Assembly (NCBI GenBank): GCA_902826165.1
Contig: CADEDV010000002.1
Span: 159,950 to 199,366, forward strand
DNA from: an uncultured Bacteroidota bacterium
Lineage (GTDB): Bacteria; Bacteroidota; Bacteroidia; Chitinophagales; Chitinophagaceae
DNA length: 39,417 bases
Reading direction: 5' to 3'
Within the stretch, counting starts at the first letter, position 1, and each line of letters begins with the position of its first letter. Below, in pieces: positions 22,050 to 32,500 of the stretch. The notes under the pieces were generated by a model. The model was not told the DNA's origin and did no database searches. It was given only the letters and a program-made list of their open reading frames with translations. Both the position numbers and the translations under genes were made by a program.

Positions 22050-23110
22050 TCCTTGTATATCCTGACCTCTTTTTTCCCATCGTTTTTAATATAGCCCCTG
22101 TACATTCCTTCGGTACAAAACGGCATCGCAATATTTCCGTTTTTATCCACAGCGATCAGTCCGCCATCACCACCAAGGGCCGGTAAGCGTTTCATGATCA
22201 TTTCATCAGCAGCAGTTTTCAGTTTCATCTTGCCAAACTCCATCATATCACTGATGCTTTTGGCCATCACCAGGCGAATAAAATATTCGCCCCAGCCGGT
22301 GCCGCTGATTGCAACCGTGGCGTTATTTGCATAAGTGCCGGCGCCAATGATCGGCGCATCTCCCACCCTGCCGAATTTTTTATTGGTCATACCGCCGGTA
22401 CTGGTAGCAGCGGCGAGGTTTCCATGACGATCCAGCGCAACCGCTCCCACTGTCCCATATTTACCCCCAACCCCTAAAGGGGAGTAAAAGAATTCACTGA
22501 ATCCACTGCTGATTCCTTTTGTTGTATCTGTATGATCCTGCTGCATCTTTGTTGAATCTTCGCTTTTGGCCCTCTGCAATCCTTTCCATCTTTCTTCGGT
22601 ATAGAAATAAGAAGGAGCAACGATCTCAATACCCTGCTGCTGCGCAAATTTTTCAGCGCCTTTCCCGGTCATCATCACATGCGGGCTTTTTTCCATCACT
22701 GCCCGGGCTGCAGTTATGGGATTCCGGATAGTCGTCACACCTGCCACCGAACCCGCTGCCAGTGTTTTACCATCCATTATGGCTGCGTCCAGTTCATTCT
22801 TTCCTTCATTGGTGAATACAGCTCCTTTACCCGCATTAAACAGTGGGCTGTCCTCCATGGTTCTGACAGTCGCTTCCACCGCATCCATGGCTGAGCCTCC
22901 TTCTTTCAGAATTGCATACCCGGTTTCAAGTGCTTTATTCAAGGCTTCCTGGTAAGCTTTCTCCTTTTCAGGGGTCATCTGGCTTTTTAAGATCGTGCCG
23001 GCACCACCATGGATGACCAGCACAAACTTATCTTTCAGTGGAACAACGGCTGTCTGGGCTAAAGCTTTGTTAATAATGAAAAGGCAAACAATGATGAGCA
23101 GTTTTCGCAT
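22046..23110 (-). CDS. Isoaspartyl peptidase/L-asparaginase (Ntn-hydrolase)
   Basis: A 354-aa exported threonine-type Ntn-hydrolase. A signal peptide (to ALAQ) precedes LVIHGGAGTI and the small chain, which starts at the catalytic Thr220 in KYGTVGAVALD, with NLAAATSTGGMTNKKFGRVGDAPIIGAGTYA after it. Autocleavage at Gly219-Thr220 gives active subunits that hydrolyse isoaspartyl dipeptides or asparagine in the periplasm. Just upstream of the cleavage site, residues 208-216 (FFYSPLGVGG-like) are encoded by a GC-rich palindromic repeat inserted without breaking the frame. I choose the ATG at 23108-23110 for a clean signal peptide. It is divergent from the TamB-like gene with almost no gap. Confidence 0.95.
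   Translation of the reverse strand: MRKLLIIVCLFIINKALAQTAVVPLKDKFVLVIHGGAGTILKSQMTPEKEKAYQEALNKALETGYAILKEGGSAMDAVEATVRTMEDSPLFNAGKGAVFTNEGKNELDAAIMDGKTLAAGSVAGVTTIRNPITAARAVMEKSPHVMMTGKGAEKFAQQQGIEIVAPSYFYTEERWKGLQRAKSEDSTKMQQDHTDTTKGISSGFSEFFYSPLGVGGKYGTVGAVALDRHGNLAAATSTGGMTNKKFGRVGDAPIIGAGTYANNATVAISGTGWGEYFIRLVMAKSISDMMEFGKMKLKTAADEMIMKRLPALGGDGGLIAVDKNGNIAMPFCTEGMYRGYIKNDGKKEVRIYKD
22463..22485. repeat. GC-rich palindromic repeat inserted in the asparaginase gene
   Basis: The core CCCC-TAAA-GGGG (22471-22482) plus the adjacent AACCCC and ACCCCC words give, on the coding strand, TCCCCTTTAGGGG then TTGGGGG. It encodes SPLGVGG four residues before the catalytic threonine. The C-rich/G-rich hairpin with a TAAA loop resembles a repeat I have seen scattered in Bacteroidota genomes. 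Confidence 0.65.
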
Positions 23111-23185
23111 GTTGTGAATTTGTGGCAATTTAATTCAATATGCCGTTCATACCCGCAAGCTTGTGATTTGTATATATTGTTGGTA

Positions 23186-26100
23186 TTGAATTTGCCTGAA
23201 GGGTACGATTGCCTATTTTTACAACTCAAACTCCTGAATCTGAAGAGATTCAAAAAAATACTAAAATGGTTTTTCTTGTCGCTGCTGCTTTTATTAGTGG
23301 CCTTGTACATATTTGTCCAAACTCCATGGGGGCAGAACCTGATCATAAAACAGGTAACCAAACGTCTCTCCCGGGACCTGGATACAGAAGTCAGCGTCAA
23401 ACAGGTTGATTTTTCTCTTTTCAACAGTATGCACCTTGAAGGTATGCTGATCCGTGACCTTCAAAAGGACACTTTATTATATGCCGGTGATGTAAAGGTT
23501 CGTATCACTGATTGGTTCTTTTTCAAGAAAAAAGCTGAATTCAAATACATCGGTCTTGAAAACGCCGTAGTCAAATTTCAGCGCAAAGATTCAGTATGGA
23601 GCCAACAGTTCCTGTTTGATTATTTTTCCTCTCCTTCCACCGGGAGTAAAAAAAAGGAAGGAGGCATCCAGTTTGACCTGAAACAGGTGGAATTAAAGAA
23701 TGTACTCTTTATTAAAAAAGATGAATGGCTGGGGCAGGATTTAACAGTCAGTGTGGGTGCCATGAAACTTGAGGCCAACGATCTTAATCTTTCGGGCAGT
23801 ACTTACGATATCAAATCTCTCGTATTAAAAGATCCTGTTTTTACTGAAAAAGGGTATACCGGCCTTAAGCCAAAAGATTCCTCCACTGTTGCCGGTGCCA
23901 CTCCTGCAATTAGGCTTGATAAAGATGCAAGGCTTAGCTGGAACCAGGGTGGAATGGAATTTAAAATTGCCAACCTTAAAATCGAGAACGGCACGTTCCG
24001 GTCGGATAAAAATACCAGCAGGGACCCTTTTGCCTATTTTGACGGCAAGCATATCCTTTTTACAGAGATCAATGGTGAGATCAGCAATGCAAAATTTATC
24101 GGGGATACTGTCTTCTCCAAATTAACACTGTCTGCTAAAGAAAGAAGCGGCCTGGAAATAAAAAAGATCGAAGCAGATATGAAGATGATGCCGAAGGGAA
24201 TGGCGTTTTCCAATCTTGATCTGCAAACCAACCGCAGTACGATCCGTAACTATTTCAGCATGTCCTATGATGATATGAATGATATGGGCGACTTCATTCA
24301 TAAGGTGAGAATGACCGCTAATCTTGATGGCACCTACATAGACAGTGATGATATTGCTTTCTTTGCCCCCAACATGAGCGACTGGAAAAAGAAAATAGCA
24401 TTGCGTGGAAAAATAAGAGGAACTGTGGATGAGCTTGTTGGCCGTGATATGATCATCCAGGCAGGCACCAGCACTTTCTTAAACGGGGATATCACACTCA
24501 CCGGCCTTCCTGATATTAACCAGACCTTTATTGATTTTAAAGCCAATGATTTCAGGACTACTTATACTGATGCGGTAACGATTGTTCCTGCCATACGAAC
24601 AATAACAGTACCTGACCTGAAGAAGATACAGTACGTCAACTTTACTGGTAGCTTCACCGGTTTCATCCGCGACTTCGTAACCTACGGCACCATCCGCACC
24701 AATCTTGGCATTGTAAAAAGTGACCTGAACATGAAATTACCGGCAGGCGGGCAACCCGTCTACTCCGGTAATATTTCTACCGATAATTTTCAATTGGGAA
24801 CTTTTCTTGCTGATAAAAAAATTGGTGCAGTTTCGATGGAAGGGGTAGTGAAAGGAACGGGATTCAGCGAAAAATACCGTAATGCAGAAGTAAAAGGGAA
24901 TATCCGCTTTGTTGATTATAACAATTACCGGTATCACAATATCGCCATTGAGAAAGGTAAGCTCGATAAAAAATTGTTTGACGGGACTGCTTCCATCAAT
25001 GACGAGAATGCAGAGCTGACCCTGAACGGTATTATTGACTTCAATTCCCAAAAACCTGTCTTCAATTTCCTGGCTGATGTAAGAAAAGCAAAACTCAAAA
25101 ACCTGAACCTTACGAAAGACGATCTTGCATTTACCGGTAAATTCAATCTTGACTTCACCGGTAGTACGATTGATAATTTTCTGGGTACTGCGAAAATAAC
25201 CGAAGCTTCACTGACCAGGGACGGCAACAGGCTGCCTTTTGATTCGCTGACACTTTCTTCTTCCTATGCCAATAATATCAAAACACTAAAGGCAAGCTCC
25301 AATGAATTTGAGGGCACGATCAGCGGTGATTTTAATATTGCTGAATTACCGGATGCCGTTCAGCTGTTTTTAAATAAATATTATCCCGCTTATATCAAAG
25401 CGCCGAAAAAAATGCCGGTCAATGAATCTTTTACGTTTGACCTGACCACGAATTATGTGGAAGACTATATCAAACTGATTGATTCAAGCCTAACCGGTTT
25501 TAATTACAGCCATATCTCCGGCAACCTGGATATGCAGCAAAGCCAGTTGAACCTGGTGGCAGACATTCCCTATTTCAAATACGGCAAACAGGATTTCAAC
25601 GAAGTAACACTGACTGCAAAAGGAACACTGGACAGTTTACTATTGATCGGCGGGGCCAAAAATATCTACATCAATGATAGTCTCAGTGTGCCACAAGCTA
25701 CTTTCCGGATCAGTGGCAGTAATGACGTTTCGCAGGTAAACATCTTCGCAGGAGCTAACCAAACATTGGACAAAGCCAATATCAGTGCGTTGGTACGAAC
25801 CTATAACGACGGCGTGAAGATTGAATTCAATCCTTCCGATTTCATGGTGAATGGGAAAACATGGACCATTGATGAAAATGGGGAACTGCAGTTCCGCAGC
25901 AATACGCCTGCCAGCGGGTTATTGGTGTTGCGGGAAGGAGACCAGGAGATCAAACTGAGAACTGAACCTTCCAAAGAAGGAAGCTGGAATGATTTGATAG
26001 TGGACCTTAAAAAAGTAAACCTGGGCGACCTGTCTCCTTATGTGATGCCAAAGGGGAGACTGGAGGGGTTGTTGTCCGGAAATTTGTTAGTGGAAGATCC

Positions 26101-28114
26101 GACCGGCAAGAATATGCGGGTGGCATCAGACAATATAAAAACAGAATACCTGCGGCTGGATAATGATTCATTAGGCGAAATAAACGCTGATCTCGTTTAT
26201 GAGAGTAAAACCAAAGAACTGACCAGTAGATTCAAAACCGCTAACCAGGAAAATTACCTGGAAGGCAACCTTCATTTATTCCTCGGAGAAAAAGCGCAAC
26301 AGAAGAACAACCTGATAGCCCTGAAACCACGGAACTTCCAGTTGAGTATATTGGAACGTTTTCTTGGTAATATTTTTTCTGATATACAAGGCTACCTGAC
26401 CGGCAATGTTGACCTGCAGGGTGCATTCACTGATCTTGACATTACTGGTAAAGGAAAATTGAAAGATGCAGGGCTGAAAATAAATTTCACCCAATGTTTT
26501 TACCGGATCGAAGACACTGATCTTGAGCTTACCCCGCATGAAATAAAACTGGATGGTTTTGTATTAAAAGACACCGTAACCGGCAATCCTATTTACGTGG
26601 AAGGAGGAATAGAACATAATTCATTTAAAAACATGTTCTATAATATTAATGTATCCACACAAAAGAAACTAAATAACAACCCGCAATTCAACAAACCCGT
26701 ACAACTACTCAATACAACATATAGTGACAACCAGCAATTCTATGGCAATGTAAAAGGAACCGGTTCTTTTACATTAGTGGGACCACAAGGTGATATGTAT
26801 ATGGCTATTAATGCTGTTGCATCAGACAAGGACAGCAGTTACATCACCATTCCTCCTTCTAAAAGCCGGGAGTCCGGTATTGCCGATTTCCTGGTAGAAA
26901 GAAAATATGGCCGTGAAATGGATGACAGCAGCTTACGAAACAGCGCCAGTAATATCATCTATGATGTAAAAGTAACTGCCAACCCCATGGTGAATGTAAA
27001 AGTGCAGATAGATGATATCACCGGTGATGAAATAAAAGGGAATGGTACGGGTACGCTGAATATCCGTTCCGGTACCAGCGAACCACTGACGATGAGAGGC
27101 CGCTTCGACATCAGTAAAGGAAATTACCTGTTTACATTCCAATCTCTTTTCAAAAAACAATTTGAGCTGAAAGAAGGCGGCGATAACTATATCACGTTTA
27201 ACGGCGACCCGTATAATGCACAGATACAGTTTGACGCCCAGTATACTGCCAGCAAAGTAAGTTTCTCCCCGCTGGTCAGTGCATTAAATCTCGACCAGTC
27301 GATATCCAAATACCGGGAAGATGTATATGTGATCGCCAATCTTACCGGCCCGTTGTTTAAACCAAAATTCAAACTGAGCCTCGATTTTCCTGCTAACAGT
27401 AAAGCCAAAACAGATCCTTCCATTTCGCTGAATGTGGAACAAATGGAAAAGAATGAAACGGAGGTGATCAGGCAGGTGGCTTATTTGGTTACACTAAACA
27501 GTTTTGCACCGTTGGAAAACTCTACAACTTCATCAACCGGTATCGGAAGTGCGGTGAATGAATTTACGTATACCGCTATTTCCAGTTTGTCGGGTATGTT
27601 CTTTAATGTGATCAATAAAAAACTGAACAGTGAGATATCCAGGATTCTGAAAACAGACAATATCAGTGTTAACTTCAGCGGGTCGTTGTATAACAGGAAT
27701 TTGTTAAGTGGTGGCAGCAGCAGCGGCTTTGGATTGAACCAGGGAAATTTTGGAGTCAATGTACCTATCTCCTTATTTAAGGACCGGCTTTTTATTACAC
27801 TGGGAAGTACGTTTGATGTTCCATTGCAATCGAATATTCAGCAAACGGTACAATTCCTTCCGGATGTAACGATTGAATGGTTATTCAACCAAACGGGTAC
27901 AGTAAGAGCCAGTATTTTCTATCGCCAGAATATTGATGATTTGGCTACCACCAGCACCGGTGCTGCCAAAAATAAACGGTCAGGAGCGAATATATCTTTC
28001 AGAAGGGAATTTGATCATCTCTTTAAAAAGAAGAACCCTGCTCCCAAAGAGGCAAAACCAGCTACAGTACCGGAAGCTGATAAACCGAAGGAAAACAACA
28101 AGACGGAAGGCTGA
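23186..28114 (+). CDS. tamB: TamB-like outer-membrane assembly protein (AsmA/TamB family)
   Basis: A very long (about 1640-aa) envelope protein. One N-terminal membrane helix (FLSLLLLLVALYIF) is followed by a huge periplasmic beta region, LKNVLFIKKDEW and many similar strand pairs. The C-terminal TamB/DUF490 domain follows (about residues 1300-1560): GTLNIRSGTSEPLTMRGRFDISKGNYLFTF and NYITFNGDPYNAQIQFDAQY, with VNVPISLFKDRLFITLGSTF near the end. TamB-type proteins bridge the periplasm and help deliver lipid or protein to the outer membrane. No ATG precedes the membrane helix, so a TTG start (several candidates between 23120 and 23192) must be used; I chose 23186. Its stop codon directly abuts ribBA's stop. 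Confidence 0.9.
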   Translation: MNLPEGYDCLFLQLKLLNLKRFKKILKWFFLSLLLLLVALYIFVQTPWGQNLIIKQVTKRLSRDLDTEVSVKQVDFSLFNSMHLEGMLIRDLQKDTLLYAGDVKVRITDWFFFKKKAEFKYIGLENAVVKFQRKDSVWSQQFLFDYFSSPSTGSKKKEGGIQFDLKQVELKNVLFIKKDEWLGQDLTVSVGAMKLEANDLNLSGSTYDIKSLVLKDPVFTEKGYTGLKPKDSSTVAGATPAIRLDKDARLSWNQGGMEFKIANLKIENGTFRSDKNTSRDPFAYFDGKHILFTEINGEISNAKFIGDTVFSKLTLSAKERSGLEIKKIEADMKMMPKGMAFSNLDLQTNRSTIRNYFSMSYDDMNDMGDFIHKVRMTANLDGTYIDSDDIAFFAPNMSDWKKKIALRGKIRGTVDELVGRDMIIQAGTSTFLNGDITLTGLPDINQTFIDFKANDFRTTYTDAVTIVPAIRTITVPDLKKIQYVNFTGSFTGFIRDFVTYGTIRTNLGIVKSDLNMKLPAGGQPVYSGNISTDNFQLGTFLADKKIGAVSMEGVVKGTGFSEKYRNAEVKGNIRFVDYNNYRYHNIAIEKGKLDKKLFDGTASINDENAELTLNGIIDFNSQKPVFNFLADVRKAKLKNLNLTKDDLAFTGKFNLDFTGSTIDNFLGTAKITEASLTRDGNRLPFDSLTLSSSYANNIKTLKASSNEFEGTISGDFNIAELPDAVQLFLNKYYPAYIKAPKKMPVNESFTFDLTTNYVEDYIKLIDSSLTGFNYSHISGNLDMQQSQLNLVADIPYFKYGKQDFNEVTLTAKGTLDSLLLIGGAKNIYINDSLSVPQATFRISGSNDVSQVNIFAGANQTLDKANISALVRTYNDGVKIEFNPSDFMVNGKTWTIDENGELQFRSNTPASGLLVLREGDQEIKLRTEPSKEGSWNDLIVDLKKVNLGDLSPYVMPKGRLEGLLSGNLLVEDPTGKNMRVASDNIKTEYLRLDNDSLGEINADLVYESKTKELTSRFKTANQENYLEGNLHLFLGEKAQQKNNLIALKPRNFQLSILERFLGNIFSDIQGYLTGNVDLQGAFTDLDITGKGKLKDAGLKINFTQCFYRIEDTDLELTPHEIKLDGFVLKDTVTGNPIYVEGGIEHNSFKNMFYNINVSTQKKLNNNPQFNKPVQLLNTTYSDNQQFYGNVKGTGSFTLVGPQGDMYMAINAVASDKDSSYITIPPSKSRESGIADFLVERKYGREMDDSSLRNSASNIIYDVKVTANPMVNVKVQIDDITGDEIKGNGTGTLNIRSGTSEPLTMRGRFDISKGNYLFTFQSLFKKQFELKEGGDNYITFNGDPYNAQIQFDAQYTASKVSFSPLVSALNLDQSISKYREDVYVIANLTGPLFKPKFKLSLDFPANSKAKTDPSISLNVEQMEKNETEVIRQVAYLVTLNSFAPLENSTTSSTGIGSAVNEFTYTAISSLSGMFFNVINKKLNSEISRILKTDNISVNFSGSLYNRNLLSGGSSSGFGLNQGNFGVNVPISLFKDRLFITLGSTFDVPLQSNIQQTVQFLPDVTIEWLFNQTGTVRASIFYRQNIDDLATTSTGAAKNKRSGANISFRREFDHLFKKKNPAPKEAKPATVPEADKPKENNKTEG

Positions 28115-29320
28115 TCAATGATCTCCTAATATCTCGTGTCCCATTTTGTTCTTTTTTGTCTCCAGGTATTTTTCATTGTAGGGATTAGGGTAAGCTTCGA
28201 TAGGAATATTTTCCACGATCTCCAATCCATAGCCAATCAAACCCACTCTTTTCTTCGGGTTATTACTCATCAGCCGGAGTTTGGTAATACCCAGGTATCG
28301 CAGCATTTGTGCACCTATCCCATAATCCCGCTGGTCCATCTGGAAACCTAAATGCAAATTGGCTTCCACGGTATCCATACCCTGCTCCTGCAACTGGTAG
28401 GCTTTTAGTTTATTCAAGAGGCCAATCCCCCGGCCCTCCTGGTTCATATATAATATAGCTCCCTTACCTTCTTTCTCCACCTGCTGCATGGCTTTTTGTA
28501 ATTGCTCCCCGCAATCGCAACGAAGAGAACCGAGAATATCACCGGTGAAACAAGAAGAGTGAACCCTTACTAAGACGGGTTCATCTTTTTGCCATTCTCC
28601 TTTCAATAAAGCAAGGTGTTCGTTGGTCGAGTTTTTTTCCCGGAAAGCCACCAGCTTAAAATGACCATACTTGGTAGGCATATCCACCCGCACCACTTCC
28701 TCCACCAATGAATCGATCTTAATCCGATATTCGATCAGGTCTTTAATAGAGATCAGTTTAAAATCAAATTTCTTAGCCACTTCGATTAATTCGGGCAACC
28801 TGGCCATGCTGCCATCATCATTCATTATTTCAACAAGCACACCCCCGGGCTCAAAACCAGCCAACCGGGCCAGGTCAACGGCCGCTTCAGTGTGTCCCGC
28901 CCTTCTTAGTACTCCGCCTTTTTTAGCCCGGAGTGGGAAAATATGCCCGGGACGACCCAGGTCAGATGGTTGGGTAGCCTGATCAATCAAAGCCTGTAGC
29001 GTTTTTGCCCTGTCGTGGGCAGAGATACCCGTGGTGCAGCCATGCCCCAGCAGGTCAACGGAAACGGTAAATGCGGTTTCGTGCAGGGCGGTATTATTAT
29101 TTACCATCAGTTCAAGCCCCAGTTCGTCACACCGGTCTTCGGGCAAAGTGGCGCAGATCAGGCCCCGTCCGTGTTTGGTCATAAAATTGACCACATCAGG
29201 GGTCACATTCCGGGCAGCTGTAATAAAATCGCCTTCATTTTCCCGGTCCTCATCATCCACCACGATCACCAGTTTTCCTTCCTGTATATCTTTAATAGCA
29301 TCTTCAATCCTGTCAAACAT
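28115..29320 (-). CDS. ribBA: Bifunctional 3,4-dihydroxy-2-butanone 4-phosphate synthase/GTP cyclohydrolase II
   Basis: A 401-aa cytosolic enzyme providing both starting compounds of riboflavin synthesis. Residues 1-200 are Rib[13 protein letters not shown] with the metal-binding acids, [23 protein letters not shown] and [15 protein letters not shown]. Residues 205-401 are RibA: zinc cysteines Cys257, Cys268, Cys270 in HSSCFTGD and LRCDCGEQ, then [10 protein letters not shown], the arginine of the GTP site, and the [10 protein letters not shown] end. No domain is truncated, so both activities are expected. A perfect -7 element lies 19 bases before its start, leaving no room for an FMN riboswitch. 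It converges with the TamB-like gene with zero bases between their stop codons. Confidence 0.97.
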   Translation of the reverse strand: MFDRIEDAIKDIQEGKLVIVVDDEDRENEGDFITAARNVTPDVVNFMTKHGRGLICATLPEDRCDELGLELMVNNNTALHETAFTVSVDLLGHGCTTGISAHDRAKTLQALIDQATQPSDLGRPGHIFPLRAKKGGVLRRAGHTEAAVDLARLAGFEPGGVLVEIMNDDGSMARLPELIEVAKKFDFKLISIKDLIEYRIKIDSLVEEVVRVDMPTKYGHFKLVAFREKNSTNEHLALLKGEWQKDEPVLVRVHSSCFTGDILGSLRCDCGEQLQKAMQQVEKEGKGAILYMNQEGRGIGLLNKLKAYQLQEQGMDTVEANLHLGFQMDQRDYGIGAQMLRYLGITKLRLMSNNPKKRVGLIGYGLEIVENIPIEAYPNPYNEKYLETKKNKMGHEILGDH

Positions 29321-29338
29321 ATGGGGTCAAATTTGAGG

Positions 29339-29346
29339 CAAAGTTA
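29339..29346 (-). promoter_or_regulatory. Bacteroidota -7 element for ribBA
   Basis: On the minus strand TAACTTTG fits TAnnTTTG exactly, 18 bases upstream of the ribBA start at 29320. The leader is too short for an FMN riboswitch. Confidence 0.55.
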
Positions 29347-29436
29347 GGAACAAAAGCCGGCGGAAATACCCCTTCTTTCAAGGCAGCGCCGGAGCCAAAC
29401 CGGCTGTCTTTACAAAAGCTTTATACTGAAAGACAA

Positions 29437-29466
29437 TTTGTTAATATTTGTCTATATTTAATTTTG
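29437..29466 (+). promoter_or_regulatory. Bacteroidota promoter for the TonB-dependent receptor
   Basis: TTTG (29437-29440), 18-base spacer, TAATTTTG (29459-29466): both halves of the Bacteroidota consensus at normal spacing, 38 bases before the receptor's ATG at 29505. The best promoter match in the window. Confidence 0.7.
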
Positions 29467-29504
29467 GAATATTCCCTTTCTTTGCAACCGAAAACTAAAT
29501 CTTT

Positions 29505-32500
29505 ATGCTTAAGAGAATTACGCCTCTGATCGTTCTCCTTTTGTTGCTTACGCCTTTTATCGTGAAGGCACAGATAACTACCTCCAGTATTACAGGTACC
29601 GTTAAAGGTGTCAACGACGAGCCACTGGCAGGAGCAACGGTTACGGCCATACACCAGCCTACGGGCACTAAATATGCCACTACATCCCGTGCTGGTGGCC
29701 AGTTTACAATTAATAACATGCGGGTTGGTGGTCCTTATACCATCGAGATCAGTTTTGTCGGTTTTGTGACAGATAAACAAGATGAAGTGTACCTGAAACT
29801 GGCAGAGCCTTCCCTTTTTACTATTACATTGAAAAGTGGCACTGGTGAATTAGCCAATGTAGTATTAACCACAACCGGCCGCCGGAACGCCATACTGAAT
29901 GCCAACAGGAATGGCGCAGTTACTAACATCGGTAAAGTGCAGATCGAACGTTTGCCCAGTATCAGCAGAAGTGTGAATGACCTGACAAGGGCTACTCCAC
30001 AATCCAACGGTTCTTCGGTGGGTGGTGGTAACTACCGCCAGAATAACTTTACTATTGATGGAGCTGACTTCAATAACAGCTTTGGTATTGGTACTAACCT
30101 GCCTGCCAATGGTTCCCCGATTTCCCTGGATGCATTAGAAGAAATTTCCGTGAATATCACTCCGTATGATATCCGTCAATCCGGTTTTATCGGTAGTGCT
30201 ATCAACGCTGTAACCCGTTCCGGAACTAATAAATTCTCGGGATCAGTTTATAAATATTTCAGAACAGAAAAACAAAGAGGTGATAAAGTTGATAAAACAA
30301 CCTTTATCCGCCCGGTTGAAGAATATGACCAGTTTGGTATCAGGATTGGTGGCCCGATCATCAAGAATAAGTTGTTCTTCTTTATGAACTATGAAAAAGA
30401 AACACAGCCAAGAACTATTCAATCCAGAAGTGCCGCTACACCAACTGCTCCCTTTGGTGCTGCCAATCCAAACGTAGCAAGACCACTGGCAACCGAACTC
30501 GCTGCCATCAGCGACTATTTGTTCAATACATATGGATATGTAACGGATGGATATGAGAATTATGCCCTGAATGAGGAAAGGACCAAGATCATGGCCCGTC
30601 TTGACTGGAATATCAGCAATAAGCATAAGATCAATTTTCGTTACAGCCAGGTAGAAGGGGGAAACCCCAGCCCCGTGAGTGGCTCCCGCTCTCCTCTTAC
30701 TGGTTATGCAACAGGAGCAGGTCGTAACGATATAAATGCCATGTGGTTTAAAAATTCCAACTATTTCCAAGGGGCAAATTTTTACTCGTTTGCTACTGAG
30801 TTGAATTCAAATTTTGGCAGACTATCCAATACACTCCGTGGTACCTATACTTACCAGAATGATTCCCGTGAATCGCCAAGCCAGATATTTCCTTTTGTGG
30901 ATATCCTGAAGGATGGTACTCCTTTTACATCTTTTGGGTATGAGCCTTTCACTTTTGGTAACCTGCGGAAAGTAAAAATGTATTCTATTGTTGATAACCT
31001 GAGTTGGAATGTAGGTAAGCATAACTGGACAGTAGGTTTACAGGCTGACCTGAGCGAAACAATTAACGGTTTCCAGCGGTTCGGTACCAGCTATTATACA
31101 TTTAATTCATGGGATGATTTTGTAAATGGAGTAAACCCAAGGGATTTTGCTATTACTTACTCATTGGCTCCCGGATTTGCACAGGCATTCCCAAGCTTTA
31201 AGTTTGCACAATTATCTGCATACGGACAAGATGAGATTGCAGTAAATAAAAATTTACGCCTCACATTTGGTCTTCGTTTGGACCAGCCTGGCTATCCTGA
31301 TGTAGATGAAATCCAGACACACCCCTTAGTAGCAGCTCTGACTTTTGCTAATGGTGAAAAAATCAACACCGGCACACTGCCTAAGAAAAGATTGATGTGG
31401 TCTCCCCGGTTTGGTTTTAACTGGGATCTTTACGGAGACCGTTCACTCCAGTTCCGCGGTGGTACAGGAATCTTCACCGGCCGCATTCCATTTGTTTGGA
31501 TCGTAAGCCAGTCAGGTGATGCCGGTATGCTCCAGGTAACACAGACATTTGTAGGCCAGGGCAATACCCCTGGTCCGTTTAACCCTAACCCTGCTGCTTA
31601 CAGACCTACAACAGTACCTGCAGCAGGAACTGTTATTCCAAGTACGATCAGTGCAATGGATCCTGACTTTAAAATACCGCAAACATGGAAAACAAGCCTT
31701 GCGATGGATACAAGGTTACCAGGCGGCATCGTTGGAACCATTGAAGCTATCTATAATAAAGATCTTAATACAGCTTTATTCAGAAACCCTAACCTGGTAG
31801 CCCCTGCTGCTTTAAATGTGGCTGGCTATCCCGACAAGAGGATGATCTATCCCAGTGCAAATAACCAGAAATTCATTAATGCCCTGACTAATGCAGGACA
31901 GGCCAGCCCCACCGGAACAGGAGCTTTCAATACAATCGTAATCGACAATGGCAGCAAAGGCTATTATTTCTCCTTAACAGCACAATTACAGAAACAATTC
32001 CGCGGTGGCTTCTTTGCCTCATTAGCATATACCAAATCAATGGCGGATAACCTGTTTGACGGTGGCGGTGACCAGCCCCTTTCTGCCTGGCAGGGTACGG
32101 CTAATGTAAACGGATCTAACTTCCCTACTTTAGGTTATGCCGGTTTTGTTCAGCCTGACAGGGTGATTGCCACCTTCTCTTACAGGAAAGAATATTTCAA
32201 ACATCTTGCTACTACTTTCTCCTTAGTTTATGAAGGTGGTATCCAGGGTCGTTTCTCTTACACTTATTCTTCTGACTTCAACAGGGACGGTACCAATTTC
32301 GACCTTATCTATATTCCCAAAAATGCATCAGAAATCGACTTTGTTGCACAAACAGTAAATGGGGTCAGCTATTCTGCACAACAACAAAGCGACCTCTTCT
32401 TTGCTTATATAGAACAGGATAAATACCTGAGAGCTCATAAAGGGCAATACGCTGAAAGAAACGGGGCTCAAACTCCGTGGAGAAACCAGGTAGATGTTAA

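Noticed and set aside
29321-29504. FMN riboswitch for ribBA
   Set aside because: The -7 element is 18 bases from the start, so the leader is too short, and the conserved RFN core is absent.
29421-30007. Minus-strand frames at the start of the TonB receptor gene
   Set aside because: They are shadows of the receptor's coding sequence with no recognisable domain or signal.
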